Assembly (NCBI GenBank): GCA_966250375.1
Contig: CBINHE010000031.1
Coordinates: 1-41,790, forward strand
DNA from: CAMLDH01 sp966250375
GTDB lineage: Bacteria > Pseudomonadota > Gammaproteobacteria > Burkholderiales > Burkholderiaceae_D
DNA length: 41,790 bases
Direction: 5' to 3'
The notes under the pieces: generated by a model
Database searches by the model: none
Seen by the model: the letters and a program-made list of their open reading frames with translations, nothing else
Told to the model about the DNA's origin: nothing
Program-made: the position numbers and the translations under genes
Part shown: piece by piece, positions 26,532 to 33,181 of the stretch
How positions within the stretch are numbered: position 1 is the first letter of the stretch
How the letters are laid out: every line of letters begins with the position of its first letter

Positions 26532-28127
26532 ATGACTTTTGCAATTGAACTTCCGAATAGAACTGGAGCCGGCAATCCCGAGGAAATCAACTCTTCGGGT
26601 CACGTCGTGCTGATCGGAGCGAATGGCTCCGGTAAGACTCGCCTCGGTATTTGGATAGAGGAACGTCACCAAAACAAGTACACCGTTCATAGAATAAGTG
26701 CTCAGAAGGCGCTTACCATCCCTGAGTTCGCACAACTCAAGAACCTGGAGCAGGCCGAGAAGGACTTGATCTTTGGCCGTTCAGATCAGCATGCCGCTGT
26801 CGGTAGAAAGATCCATGATCGATGGGGCGGAACACCTGCCACATTTCTTCTTAGCGACTACGACAAACTGTTGTCACTTTTGTTTGCCAAATCATCAGAG
26901 CGAGATCGAAAGCACACCGAAAAAACTAGGCAATCACAGAGTTACATTCCCGTCGCCGACGCACCAATCGATACTATCGTCAAAATCTGGGGTGACATCA
27001 TGCCCCATCGGGAAATTAAGTTCTTCGACGGAAAGGTTCTCGTCAAGAAAACCGACGAGCCCGAATATCACGGTAAAGAAATGAGTGATGGCGAGCGGGT
27101 CGCTCTGTATTTAATAGGCCAATGCCTATGCGCCCCGGACAATTCCATTGTCATTGTGGATGAACCCGAGATTCACCTTCATAAGTCTCTGGTGGACAAA
27201 CTTTGGAATAAGGTCGAAGAGCTTTGCCAAACAAAGACAATTATCTACATTACACACGACCTAGACTTCGCCGCATCGCGGACTGATGCAAACAAAATTT
27301 GGATCAAGACTTACAGCGGCAACAATGCTTGGACATGGAACGAAGTTCCGGACGAAGAATCTCTGCCTGAGAACATGATTCTTGAGGTTATTGGGAGCAG
27401 GAAAAAAATCCTGTTTTGCGAGGGTGACGCAGGAAGTCTCGATGTAACTGTTTATCAAATCGCATATCCCAACTATCACGTCATACCAAGGGGGGGCTGC
27501 GAGAAAGTCATCGAATCTACGAAGGCTCTACGAAATAACGCTGCGCTTCATCATATGGATGCTGTCGGCATTATTGACAGTGACTATAGGGGACCAGACG
27601 AAGTTACAGCCCTGTCGACACACGGCATTAAGACAATTGCTGTTGCCGAAATCGAAAACATATTTTGTGTCGAGTCGGCTGTAAGGGTTGTCGCGGAACA
27701 TCTTACGCAAGATCCCAACCAAGTCGTTGAGAACGTCACACAATACATACGCTCCGCGCTGGCAAGCGAGCTTGAGCTTCAAATATCGTCAATGGCGGAA
27801 AGGCGCATCCAATATTTGCTGGGCGCATTCTCAAAATCATCTAACAACAAGCAAGGATTAACAGGCGGACTCGGCGTAACCCTGGGACGGATTGACGTCG
27901 ACGTGATCTATGGCGACTGCAAAAGGGCATTCGACACAGCAATTGCGTCGAACAGCCTTGATGAGCTTCTCCGCGTATATAACAGGAAGAGCCTCCCTGC
28001 ACGAATTTCAGGAATACTCGGGCTGGCCAATGGTGAGTACAAGAAGCTCTTGGTGAGGCTCATGAAGGGTCCAAAACGGCAGGCGGTAACTACTGCCTTA
28101 CAGACATTCCTACCAGCGCTGCCGTGA
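26532..28127 (+). CDS. AAA ATPase fused to DUF4435 Toprim-like domain (merged PARIS-like)
   Basis: A 531-residue protein in two parts. Residues 1-280 are an ABC/AAA-type ATPase: Walker A GANGSGKT (29-36), signature MSDGERVAL (about 184-192), Walker B IVIVDEPEIHLH (about 205-216) and the H-loop YITHDLDF. Residues 285-531 look like DUF4435, a Toprim-like nuclease fold: Glu297 in FCEGDAGS and Asp349/Asp351 in GIIDSDYRG. PARIS defence uses AriA (ATPase) and AriB (DUF4435), and single-chain versions are known, so this is my best family guess; an OLD-type nuclease is the alternative. GC is visibly lower than in the Wadjet genes. AGGAG sits six bases before the ATG. An attC-like site follows the stop. 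Confidence 0.8.
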   Translation: MTFAIELPNRTGAGNPEEINSSGHVVLIGANGSGKTRLGIWIEERHQNKYTVHRISAQKALTIPEFAQLKNLEQAEKDLIFGRSDQHAAVGRKIHDRWGGTPATFLLSDYDKLLSLLFAKSSERDRKHTEKTRQSQSYIPVADAPIDTIVKIWGDIMPHREIKFFDGKVLVKKTDEPEYHGKEMSDGERVALYLIGQCLCAPDNSIVIVDEPEIHLHKSLVDKLWNKVEELCQTKTIIYITHDLDFAASRTDANKIWIKTYSGNNAWTWNEVPDEESLPENMILEVIGSRKKILFCEGDAGSLDVTVYQIAYPNYHVIPRGGCEKVIESTKALRNNAALHHMDAVGIIDSDYRGPDEVTALSTHGIKTIAVAEIENIFCVESAVRVVAEHLTQDPNQVVENVTQYIRSALASELELQISSMAERRIQYLLGAFSKSSNNKQGLTGGLGVTLGRIDVDVIYGDCKRAFDTAIASNSLDELLRVYNRKSLPARISGILGLANGEYKKLLVRLMKGPKRQAVTTALQTFLPALP

Positions 28128-28136
28128 AACTCCACG

Positions 28137-28207
28137 GCCCAACTCGGCAGTCCACACGGACGCTGCGCGATAAAGCCGCGCAGCGCCGGTGACTTCTACG
28201 TAGGTGC
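28137..28207 (+). repeat. attC-like site A, after the ATPase/DUF4435 gene
   Basis: Begins GCCCAAC, matching the RYYYAAC box, and ends ACGTAGGTGC, which is one T short of a GTTRRRY box. Between them lies a perfect 9-bp inverted repeat CGCTGCGCG (28161-28169) / CGCGCAGCG (28177-28185) with a 7-nt loop, and an outer AGTC pairing. Length 71 bp. This arrangement is typical of integron cassette recombination sites. The right end also supplies a ribosome-binding-like AGGTG for the next gene. Confidence 0.65.
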
Positions 28208-28210
28208 TAC

Positions 28211-28861
28211 ATGTGCATCACCATATTTCCATACTTGGTTAGCCACAAAAGTGCACTCACACCATTAACAGACGATGAGCTGAGAGCTTTTTCACTTTTT
28301 AGAGAAAAGGCCGAGCGCCTACGCCTTGCACTAAAAGGCACGAAACCTCCGATTGCGAAATACACAATAGACAAAAGCAGCAACAAGGTTGTTGGGTTCG
28401 CATCAAACAACCCAGAATTCGACGAGATAGAGCTATTGGCAGTTAAGTTTAGGTTTTTCTTTGCCGAGAAAGAGCCGACTCACGTATTCAGAGTTCTTAA
28501 TATATTATCCAAATGCGCTACCGATCCGTGGGCAAAAAACTACATTTCAAGAATCAGACTGTGGCACAAGGAATTTCTAGATATGTCAGATACGTCAAAC
28601 GTGTTTAATCACCCCGTTAGCAATGAGAAAATAATCAACCTATGGTTTAACTCTGAAATATTTCATCAAGACGAAGAAAAGATCGCTCAATTGAGTTACG
28701 TGAATAAAAAAATTGGGAAAGAAGCCTCAATTCATCAGCTCAACACAGCATTGCGCCTTTGCACAACAAACGTCGATGCAATTTATCGAACGATTCACAA
28801 GACCACAAAAGAGCACCAGTTTATCTACACACCGAGCCACCATTTTGAACGAAGCACCTAA
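28211..28861 (+). CDS. Uncharacterised cassette protein, 216 residues
   Basis: I do not recognise this family. The protein starts MCITIFPYLVSHKSALTPLT, is soluble in appearance with no signal peptide or membrane segment, and is basic and helical in the middle (NYISRIRLWHKEFLDM). The C-terminal third has a pattern of Asn/Thr/Ile (LRLCTTNVDAIYRTIHK). Base composition is markedly AT-rich for this window. It lies between two attC-like sites, 83 bp after the ATPase gene and on the same strand, so it behaves as one cassette. Its position among defence genes suggests, but does not show, a defence role. Confidence 0.7.
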   Translation: MCITIFPYLVSHKSALTPLTDDELRAFSLFREKAERLRLALKGTKPPIAKYTIDKSSNKVVGFASNNPEFDEIELLAVKFRFFFAEKEPTHVFRVLNILSKCATDPWAKNYISRIRLWHKEFLDMSDTSNVFNHPVSNEKIINLWFNSEIFHQDEEKIAQLSYVNKKIGKEASIHQLNTALRLCTTNVDAIYRTIHKTTKEHQFIYTPSHHFERST

Positions 28862-28947
28862 TCTGGCAGTCGAGAGGGACGGCTACAAGTTGCGCTTGTG
28901 GTTCCCTACGCTTCGCTCCGGCCGCCCCTCACTTCTACGTTATGTGC
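28855..28947 (+). repeat. attC-like site B
   Basis: The left end GCACCTAAT overlaps the stop of the preceding gene and resembles the RYYYAAC box with one change; the right end is CGTTATGTGC. GAGGGACGGC (near 28873) pairs with GCCGCCCCTC (28921-28930) with one mismatch, the L box arms. The right end shares ACTTCTACGT with site A, showing the two are related. About 93 bp. Confidence 0.6.
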
Positions 28948-28966
28948 TTGTGAGCACTGGAGGCGC

Positions 28967-29857
28967 ATGGCGAAGCTTTACATTATAGGGAATGGATTCG
29001 ATCTGTGGCACGGACTGCCCACCGGTTACGATTGCTTCTATGCATTCGCCAAAGAAATGCTCGACGAGCTTGAGAATTACTATTCATTTCATGTGGCTCA
29101 TAAGGGACCGTGGTGTGACTTTGAAAACTCCCTCGGTTGCTTTGATTGGCTTCAGTTCTATGAAGCTCATAACCACATAGATGTTGCATCCGAAAGCTTT
29201 AGACCAAGCGAAGTGTATGGTTTGGAAGATGCTCTTATTGAGCAAGCTGATCATCATGTGGAAGCAATCAGAGAGTTCTTCCGGGAGTGGGTTGAAGAAA
29301 TCGATATTTCAGTTGCTGAGATAAAGCTGGCCTTCCCTCAGGACGCCAGATTCATCACCTTCAACTACACATCTACCCTCCAATCTATATATGGGATAAG
29401 TGATGAATGGGTATTTCATGTACACGGACGAGCTGACAAGTTTGATGATCTGATTTTTGGGCATGGCGAAACCATGGAAGAGGAGCCCGAACTAGATGAG
29501 AGCGGCGACAGTAACCGCACCATGTTCTCTGACGCTGAAGGTGCGGCTAAGTATCCTTTTTATGCCCTTCAAAAGCCTGTGAGTGAAGTGCTAGAGAAGA
29601 ATCGCGAGTTCTTCGATTCTGTAGGTTACGTCAGCGAAATCATTGTAGTTGGTCATTCGCTCAACAAAATTGATTTGCCATATTTCAGCAAGTTGGCTGC
29701 GTGCGCCCCCAATGCTCGGTGGCTAGTGTGCTGTTATGAAGAAGCGGACGAAGTTCATCACGTGGAAGAATTAGTCAACTGCGGCGCTCGGCGTGAGAGC
29801 GTCCGGGCGTGCACATATGCGGATCTACAAGACGAACATCATCATGGACGCATATAA
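28967..29857 (+). CDS. AbiH-family abortive infection protein
   Basis: AbiH proteins were first described as phage abortive infection factors of Lactococcus. The 296-residue protein starts MAKLYIIGNGFDLWHGLPTG, matching the family's IIGNGFDLAHGLPTSY opening, and carries the later motifs FITFNYTSTLQSIYG and FHVHGRADKFDDLIFGHG, with VGHSLNKID near the C-terminus. The ATG at 28967 has GGAGG four bases upstream, which decides the start; the frame is open earlier into the attC-like site. It lies between sites B and C. Mechanism unknown. Confidence 0.9.
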   Translation: MAKLYIIGNGFDLWHGLPTGYDCFYAFAKEMLDELENYYSFHVAHKGPWCDFENSLGCFDWLQFYEAHNHIDVASESFRPSEVYGLEDALIEQADHHVEAIREFFREWVEEIDISVAEIKLAFPQDARFITFNYTSTLQSIYGISDEWVFHVHGRADKFDDLIFGHGETMEEEPELDESGDSNRTMFSDAEGAAKYPFYALQKPVSEVLEKNREFFDSVGYVSEIIVVGHSLNKIDLPYFSKLAACAPNARWLVCCYEEADEVHHVEELVNCGARRESVRACTYADLQDEHHHGRI

Positions 29858-29864
29858 ATAAAAT

Positions 29865-29907
29865 AGCGCTCAAGTGGGACGGTCGCTATCGCGCCCGCCC
29901 GTTAGCT
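29865..29907 (+). repeat. attC-like site C (short)
   Basis: AGCGCTCAAGTGGGACGG pairs imperfectly with CCGCCCGTTAGCT, the latter containing GTTAGCT close to the GTTRRRY box. At about 43 bp it is shorter than usual sites, so it may be a reduced or partly deleted copy. It lies immediately after the AbiH stop and before the Mrr-like gene, the expected place. Confidence 0.45.
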
Positions 29908-29925
29908 TTTACGGAGATACTCAAC

Positions 29926-30684
29926 GTGTGGAAATTTTCAGGAACCATCCAATACACATGCACCACTTGCGGTGACGGTGCAGAAATTTCTGTTGATGAT
30001 TTCGAAATCGAAGGCATCGGAGGCTCAGAACGTTCCATGGGGTCTGAAAGTATTTACGGAATCACCTACGAGTTCGAGTGCACCAAGTGCGACCAACCGA
30101 TTTCATTGGCCTTTGAAGCCTCGGAATATCCCGTTGAGTGCCTGAACTTTGTCTTAAACAACTCGTCAGGCGCGCAGACAGTTGGTGAGCCGGGGTTTGA
30201 ATACTTGCGTGAAATCTATAGCGCAGAGGATGTACTTCAGTTTTACGAGTCAATCCCGGAACTGGTTTCCGCCCTAAAGATCAGCCCATATTTACTGCGC
30301 GATCTTTCCCCAAGGGAGTTTGAAGAGGTGGTTGCGGAAGTGTTTCGGGCAAAAGGATTCGTGGTTGACTTAACGAAGAAAACCCGAGACGGAGGAAAAG
30401 ACATTATCGCCGTTCACACCGACGGACTCGGGATTCAAAGCAAGTACTTCATCGAGTGCAAGCACTATGCAGAGAACAACAAGGTGGGCGTTGAAATCGT
30501 CCGAGCGTTACATGGGGTAATGAATACAAAGGATGGGCCAAACAAGACAATTCTGGCCACCACCTCAACCTTCACATCAGGAGCCAAGGGGTTTGTGGAA
30601 AACGAAGCCGCTAGCAAATGGGATATGACGCTCGCCGATTACGACGAAATCTTAAGGTGGTTAAATGACTACCAAGAAAGCTAA
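29926..30684 (+). CDS. Mrr-like restriction endonuclease with N-terminal zinc ribbon
   Basis: A 252-residue protein. The N-terminal 60 residues have two CxxC pairs (Cys12/Cys15 and Cys52/Cys55), a likely zinc ribbon. The C-terminal half is an Mrr-cat nuclease: helix SPREFEEVVAEVFRAKGF, then Asp159 in DGGKDIIAV and Glu177-Cys-Lys179 in YFIECKHY, the PD-(D/E)xK core, followed by VEIVRALHGVM. Mrr proteins cut modified or foreign DNA. The start is taken as the GTG at 29926 because GGAG lies ten bases upstream and earlier codons run through the attC-like site. The stop lies inside the left box of site D. Confidence 0.85.
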   Translation: MWKFSGTIQYTCTTCGDGAEISVDDFEIEGIGGSERSMGSESIYGITYEFECTKCDQPISLAFEASEYPVECLNFVLNNSSGAQTVGEPGFEYLREIYSAEDVLQFYESIPELVSALKISPYLLRDLSPREFEEVVAEVFRAKGFVVDLTKKTRDGGKDIIAVHTDGLGIQSKYFIECKHYAENNKVGVEIVRALHGVMNTKDGPNKTILATTSTFTSGAKGFVENEAASKWDMTLADYDEILRWLNDYQES

Positions 30685-30745
30685 CCCATCATTCCACCGG
30701 ACCTGCGCGAAAAGCCGCGCAGGCAGGTGAATTCAGACGTTAGGC
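30679..30745 (+). repeat. attC-like site D (best match)
   Basis: Left box AGCTAAC, right box GTTAGGC (30739-30745), a perfect GTTRRRY. The centre is an 8-bp perfect inverted repeat CCTGCGCG (30702-30709) / CGCGCAGG (30716-30723) with a 6-nt loop. 67 bp in total, within the normal attC range. It follows the Mrr-like gene directly. Confidence 0.7.
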
Positions 30746-30832
30746 TTCGAGTTGTCATTTGCCGGTTTCTAAAACCTCCCATCACGCGAAGACAATCATT
30801 GTTTCGCCAAATGTAAAACAGAGAGGGATTGC

Positions 30833-31148
30833 ATGCTGATATCAGAAGTTAAGGGATGGCATTACTTCATTTCTTGGGACAACCCAGTTCCCGCAAATTC
30901 AAGTGCAATGCTTGCCGCCCTTGGAAAACTAGGCAGCCCTTGGAAAACTAGGCAAATTGAGTGATCTGAAGACAAAAACGAGCGTGGTGCTGTCGCCACG
31001 GTCGACTGTCACTTGGCAGCAAGTCAGGCATGCCATTGCAAGCAATCTGAATCAAACGACTGGCAATGCGTTCTACGTAAATCTGAAGTCGGGTAAAGGA
31101 TTCCAGATCAGTCACAAAACTAGGTGGCTATGGAAATCTGCGCCGTAA
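30833..31148 (+). pseudogene. Small gene frameshifted by a 19-bp tandem duplication
   Basis: A good ribosome-binding site (GAGAGGGA) precedes ATG 30833; the frame starts MLISEVKGWHYFISWDNPVP and stops at 30962-30964. Removing one copy of the 19-bp repeat at 30917-30954 restores a single 98-residue frame: MLAALGKLGKLSDLKTKTSV, then VVLSPRSTVTWQQVRHAIAS and a C-terminus WLWKSAP ending at 31148. The restored protein has a compact alpha-beta pattern that faintly recalls Cas2/VapD-like ferredoxin folds, but I would not name it. It occupies the next cassette position after site D; a clean attC does not follow. Confidence 0.7.
30917..30954 (+). repeat. Exact 19-bp tandem duplication
   Basis: GCCCTTGGAAAACTAGGCA occurs twice head to tail (30917-30935 and 30936-30954). 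Because 19 is not a multiple of three it shifts the frame of the host gene. The two copies are identical, so the event looks recent or is a slippage-prone switch. Confidence 0.95.
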
Positions 31149-31183
31149 GGCCAGTTATTTTGGTCTTCAAGCCGACTCCTAAC

Positions 31184-31281
31184 GAGGACCGTAGATACTG
31201 GGATGCAATCCCAGCAAATATTGACTCATGTGTGAGTGTGAATGGCATTTTGCTGGGATTGCATCCCAGCCTACAGTCCTC
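31184..31281. repeat. REP/BIME-like inverted pair with GTAG feet
   Basis: Two palindromes face each other: GTAG (31191-31194) then CTGGGATGCAATCCCAG (31198-31214), and CTGGGATTGCATCCCAG (31253-31269) followed by CTAC (31271-31274, GTAG on the other strand). Outer arms GAGGAC (31184) and GTCCTC (31276-31281) extend the pairing to nearly 35 bp per arm with about 29 bp between. A tetranucleotide foot plus a short palindrome, in inverted pairs, is the REP/BIME layout recognised by RAYT transposases; a RAYT gene lies 5 kb away. A single long hairpin with another role is possible. Confidence 0.7.
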
Positions 31282-31426
31282 TCGCGCAGCAGCTCCCCGA
31301 AAACAATGTGAGATCGTGCATTTTGTTTCTCACAGTATTTTGGCGCCAAGTCCGCAGGACGTACTTGGCAGGGCGTCAATACCAAATGCGCCTTGCCGCT
31401 TATCGAGAGTGTCTTGCTGCGTCATG

Positions 31427-31789
31427 TTATGGCAGGAAGTTCTGGATGAATTCATAGTAGCCCCTGCTGCCATCCTTGGCATGGCGAGCAACTGAACGCC
31501 TGACTTTTTCGATCGTGGCGACGTATTCTTTTAGAGTCAGGCCATTGGTTTCTTCGATGTGTTCCAAGCCCACTGCAACACACCAATCAATAACGCCCTT
31601 GGTTTCAGGAGCGTGTGAGACGCTCTCGTTCCGGGCATAGCCAAACTGTTGCTTGATGGCGATCTTTGCATTGTCAAGCGCGAGGATGCAGATCGAGTCT
31701 GTCAGGTGCGGATTGATCTCATACTGGTGTTTGAGTCCGACCTCGATGTTTTGGCAAATGTCGAGGTGTTTGTCGTCGTTGAAGTCCAT
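31427..31789 (-). CDS. Uncharacterised 120-residue protein
   Basis: An isolated minus-strand gene among plus-strand ones. It begins MDFNDDKHLDICQNIEVGLK, has a Cys/Ala-rich central helix (DSICILALDNAKIAIKQQFG), and ends GYYEFIQNFLP. No signal peptide or membrane segment. I recognise no domain. The composition and unbroken frame support it as real; the ATG at 31789 lacks an evident ribosome-binding site. It may be another acquired gene of the island. Confidence 0.65.
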   Translation of the reverse strand: MDFNDDKHLDICQNIEVGLKHQYEINPHLTDSICILALDNAKIAIKQQFGYARNESVSHAPETKGVIDWCVAVGLEHIEETNGLTLKEYVATIEKVRRSVARHAKDGSRGYYEFIQNFLP

Positions 31790-32186
31790 GAGTGATGAAT
31801 AGAGTAAATGAGTGAGGAAGAGATTACGCTAGCCCGAAGCGCTCATTATATTTTGACACGAGTCTAAAGCCGTGTTTAATCCATCATAGGCTGGCAACGG
31901 TCGGTTGAGGCGCTTTACCGTGTTGCTATGATTGAGGCAGAGCATATAGTTTCAATCCACACTGGGCACAGCAGTGGTTACGGGGGAGGGGGTGTTGGGA
32001 CTGGCATCGGAGAAAAAGTATTTCTTGGAGGAAGTAATTAATCCAAGGTTCACCGAGTACGTTTTACCGGAATGACGCACCCAAATCTCTATAGAAAGCG
32101 TCGGCCAGTTTAGACTGCCGGTTACCCCCGCCGCAAGGCATCTGGATTCTTGGTTATCAACAAAATTCAATTTTCTCCGTCCTTCC
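31790..32186. other. Long intergenic stretch of the island
   Basis: Nearly 400 bp without a confident gene. It contains one 37-codon glycine-rich frame (31928-32041, starting MIEAEHIVSIHTG, with GYGGGGVGTG) that lacks a ribosome-binding site, and a minus-strand frame (31952-32197) that I judge spurious. It may hold the promoter for the 32187 gene. Confidence 0.5.
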
Positions 32187-32744
32187 ATGCGTACCAATAC
32201 TCCAGAAAAGCTTGGAAAAATCGTCTCTCAAATCAAAGAGTCCGGTTCCGCTGCACTTACCCGTTTGACGGTATTGAAAAAATGGTTTGAACAAAGCGAC
32301 AAACGCCTTCCTTCATTTGCCGTGTTCATCGCCAAGCGCGCTTCCACCTCCAAGGAAAAGACGGAAGAGGCGGCGACCGCTCTTTTTCGCGAGGCCCGCG
32401 CTTTGTTGAAAGGCGTTGAAATTTATGATCCGCAAATTCCGCGGAAGGCAGCAGAAGATTTGTATCACCGCCTCAAGGCATTCCAGAACGAGTACAAAAA
32501 CTTGCAATGGGGTGCGGTTCGCATCATCTACAATCGCAACCTGTTTCTGATAGAGGAGGGATTGCGCATCTATCTCTGGTATTCCCACTCGCCATCCGAC
32601 GGTTATCGCCTTGCCGCGCAGTATTGCGAGCATTACGATCCGCGTTATGGCGACGGCTTGAGCGGTCCCAGCTCTACCAGGATCAATGACATTGTCCGCT
32701 TCGTGACTAACATGGAAGAGCGTGAAGATGCACGCGACCAATAA
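32187..32744 (+). CDS. Uncharacterised 185-residue protein
   Basis: Starts MRTNTPEKLGKIVSQIKESG. The first part is helical and basic (LTRLTVLKKWFEQSDKRLPS, then FIAKRASTSKEKTEEAATAL), the centre holds LYHRLKAFQNEYKNLQWGAV, and the end is aromatic-rich (LRIYLWYSHSPSDGY, YCEHYDPRYGDGLSG). No domain recognised. GC content returns to the genome's usual level here, unlike the cassettes. It is first of a three-gene plus-strand set running to jetC. There is no obvious ribosome-binding site before the ATG. Confidence 0.75.
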   Translation: MRTNTPEKLGKIVSQIKESGSAALTRLTVLKKWFEQSDKRLPSFAVFIAKRASTSKEKTEEAATALFREARALLKGVEIYDPQIPRKAAEDLYHRLKAFQNEYKNLQWGAVRIIYNRNLFLIEEGLRIYLWYSHSPSDGYRLAAQYCEHYDPRYGDGLSGPSSTRINDIVRFVTNMEEREDARDQ

Positions 32745-32842
32745 CAGGAATTATTTCGGCAGTTCCACGATGAGTGTGCGTTGTCGCAATACACGACCGA
32801 TTCAAAAAGGCACTGCATTACGCTGAAGAAAAGGCAGATAAC

Positions 32843-33181
32843 ATGAAACGAAAACAGGAAAGTCCTTTCATCGGAACGTGGCGAATCGTCTGGATGAAAG
32901 TGTGGGATCAAGACTACGTGGATATGGAAGTTCCGGGTCATTTTACGTTTAACGAAAAGCGCCTGGGCAATTTCCAGTTTGGTCTGGTTCAAGGCGAGAT
33001 GGATTGGCGGGTGCAGGATGCACGTCTGGAATTTACCTGGGATGGTTGCGATGAGGGTGATCAAATCAGCGGCAGGGGCTGGGCGGAAATCAAACAAGGG
33101 GAACTCGTCGGCCAGATATTCATTCATCTGGGCGACGATTCTGAATTCAGGGCTGTCAGGCAGAGTAACGAAGAAACATGA
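32843..33181 (+). CDS. Uncharacterised 112-residue beta-rich protein
   Basis: From the ATG at 32843: MKRKQESPFIGTWRIVWMKV, then VDMEVPGHFTFNEKRLGNFQ and DEGDQISGRGWAEIKQGEL. The alternating pattern (GTWRIV, GHFTF, FQFGLVQGEMDWR, RLEFTW, GQIFIHLGD) suggests a small beta-barrel, lipocalin-like in outline. No name assigned. An upstream TTG or ATG could lengthen it, but the chosen start is the first that gives a compact domain. Its stop overlaps the next start (ATGA), so translation is coupled to the 33178 gene. Confidence 0.75.
   Translation: MKRKQESPFIGTWRIVWMKVWDQDYVDMEVPGHFTFNEKRLGNFQFGLVQGEMDWRVQDARLEFTWDGCDEGDQISGRGWAEIKQGELVGQIFIHLGDDSEFRAVRQSNEET

Noticed and set aside
31949..31960. GTTTCAATCCAC, which resembles the end of a type I CRISPR repeat
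   Set aside because: Only one copy is present, with no spacing periodicity and no cas genes nearby.
31952..32197. Minus-strand 81-codon frame
   Set aside because: No ribosome-binding site or recognisable family, and it overlaps the start of the better supported 32187 gene.
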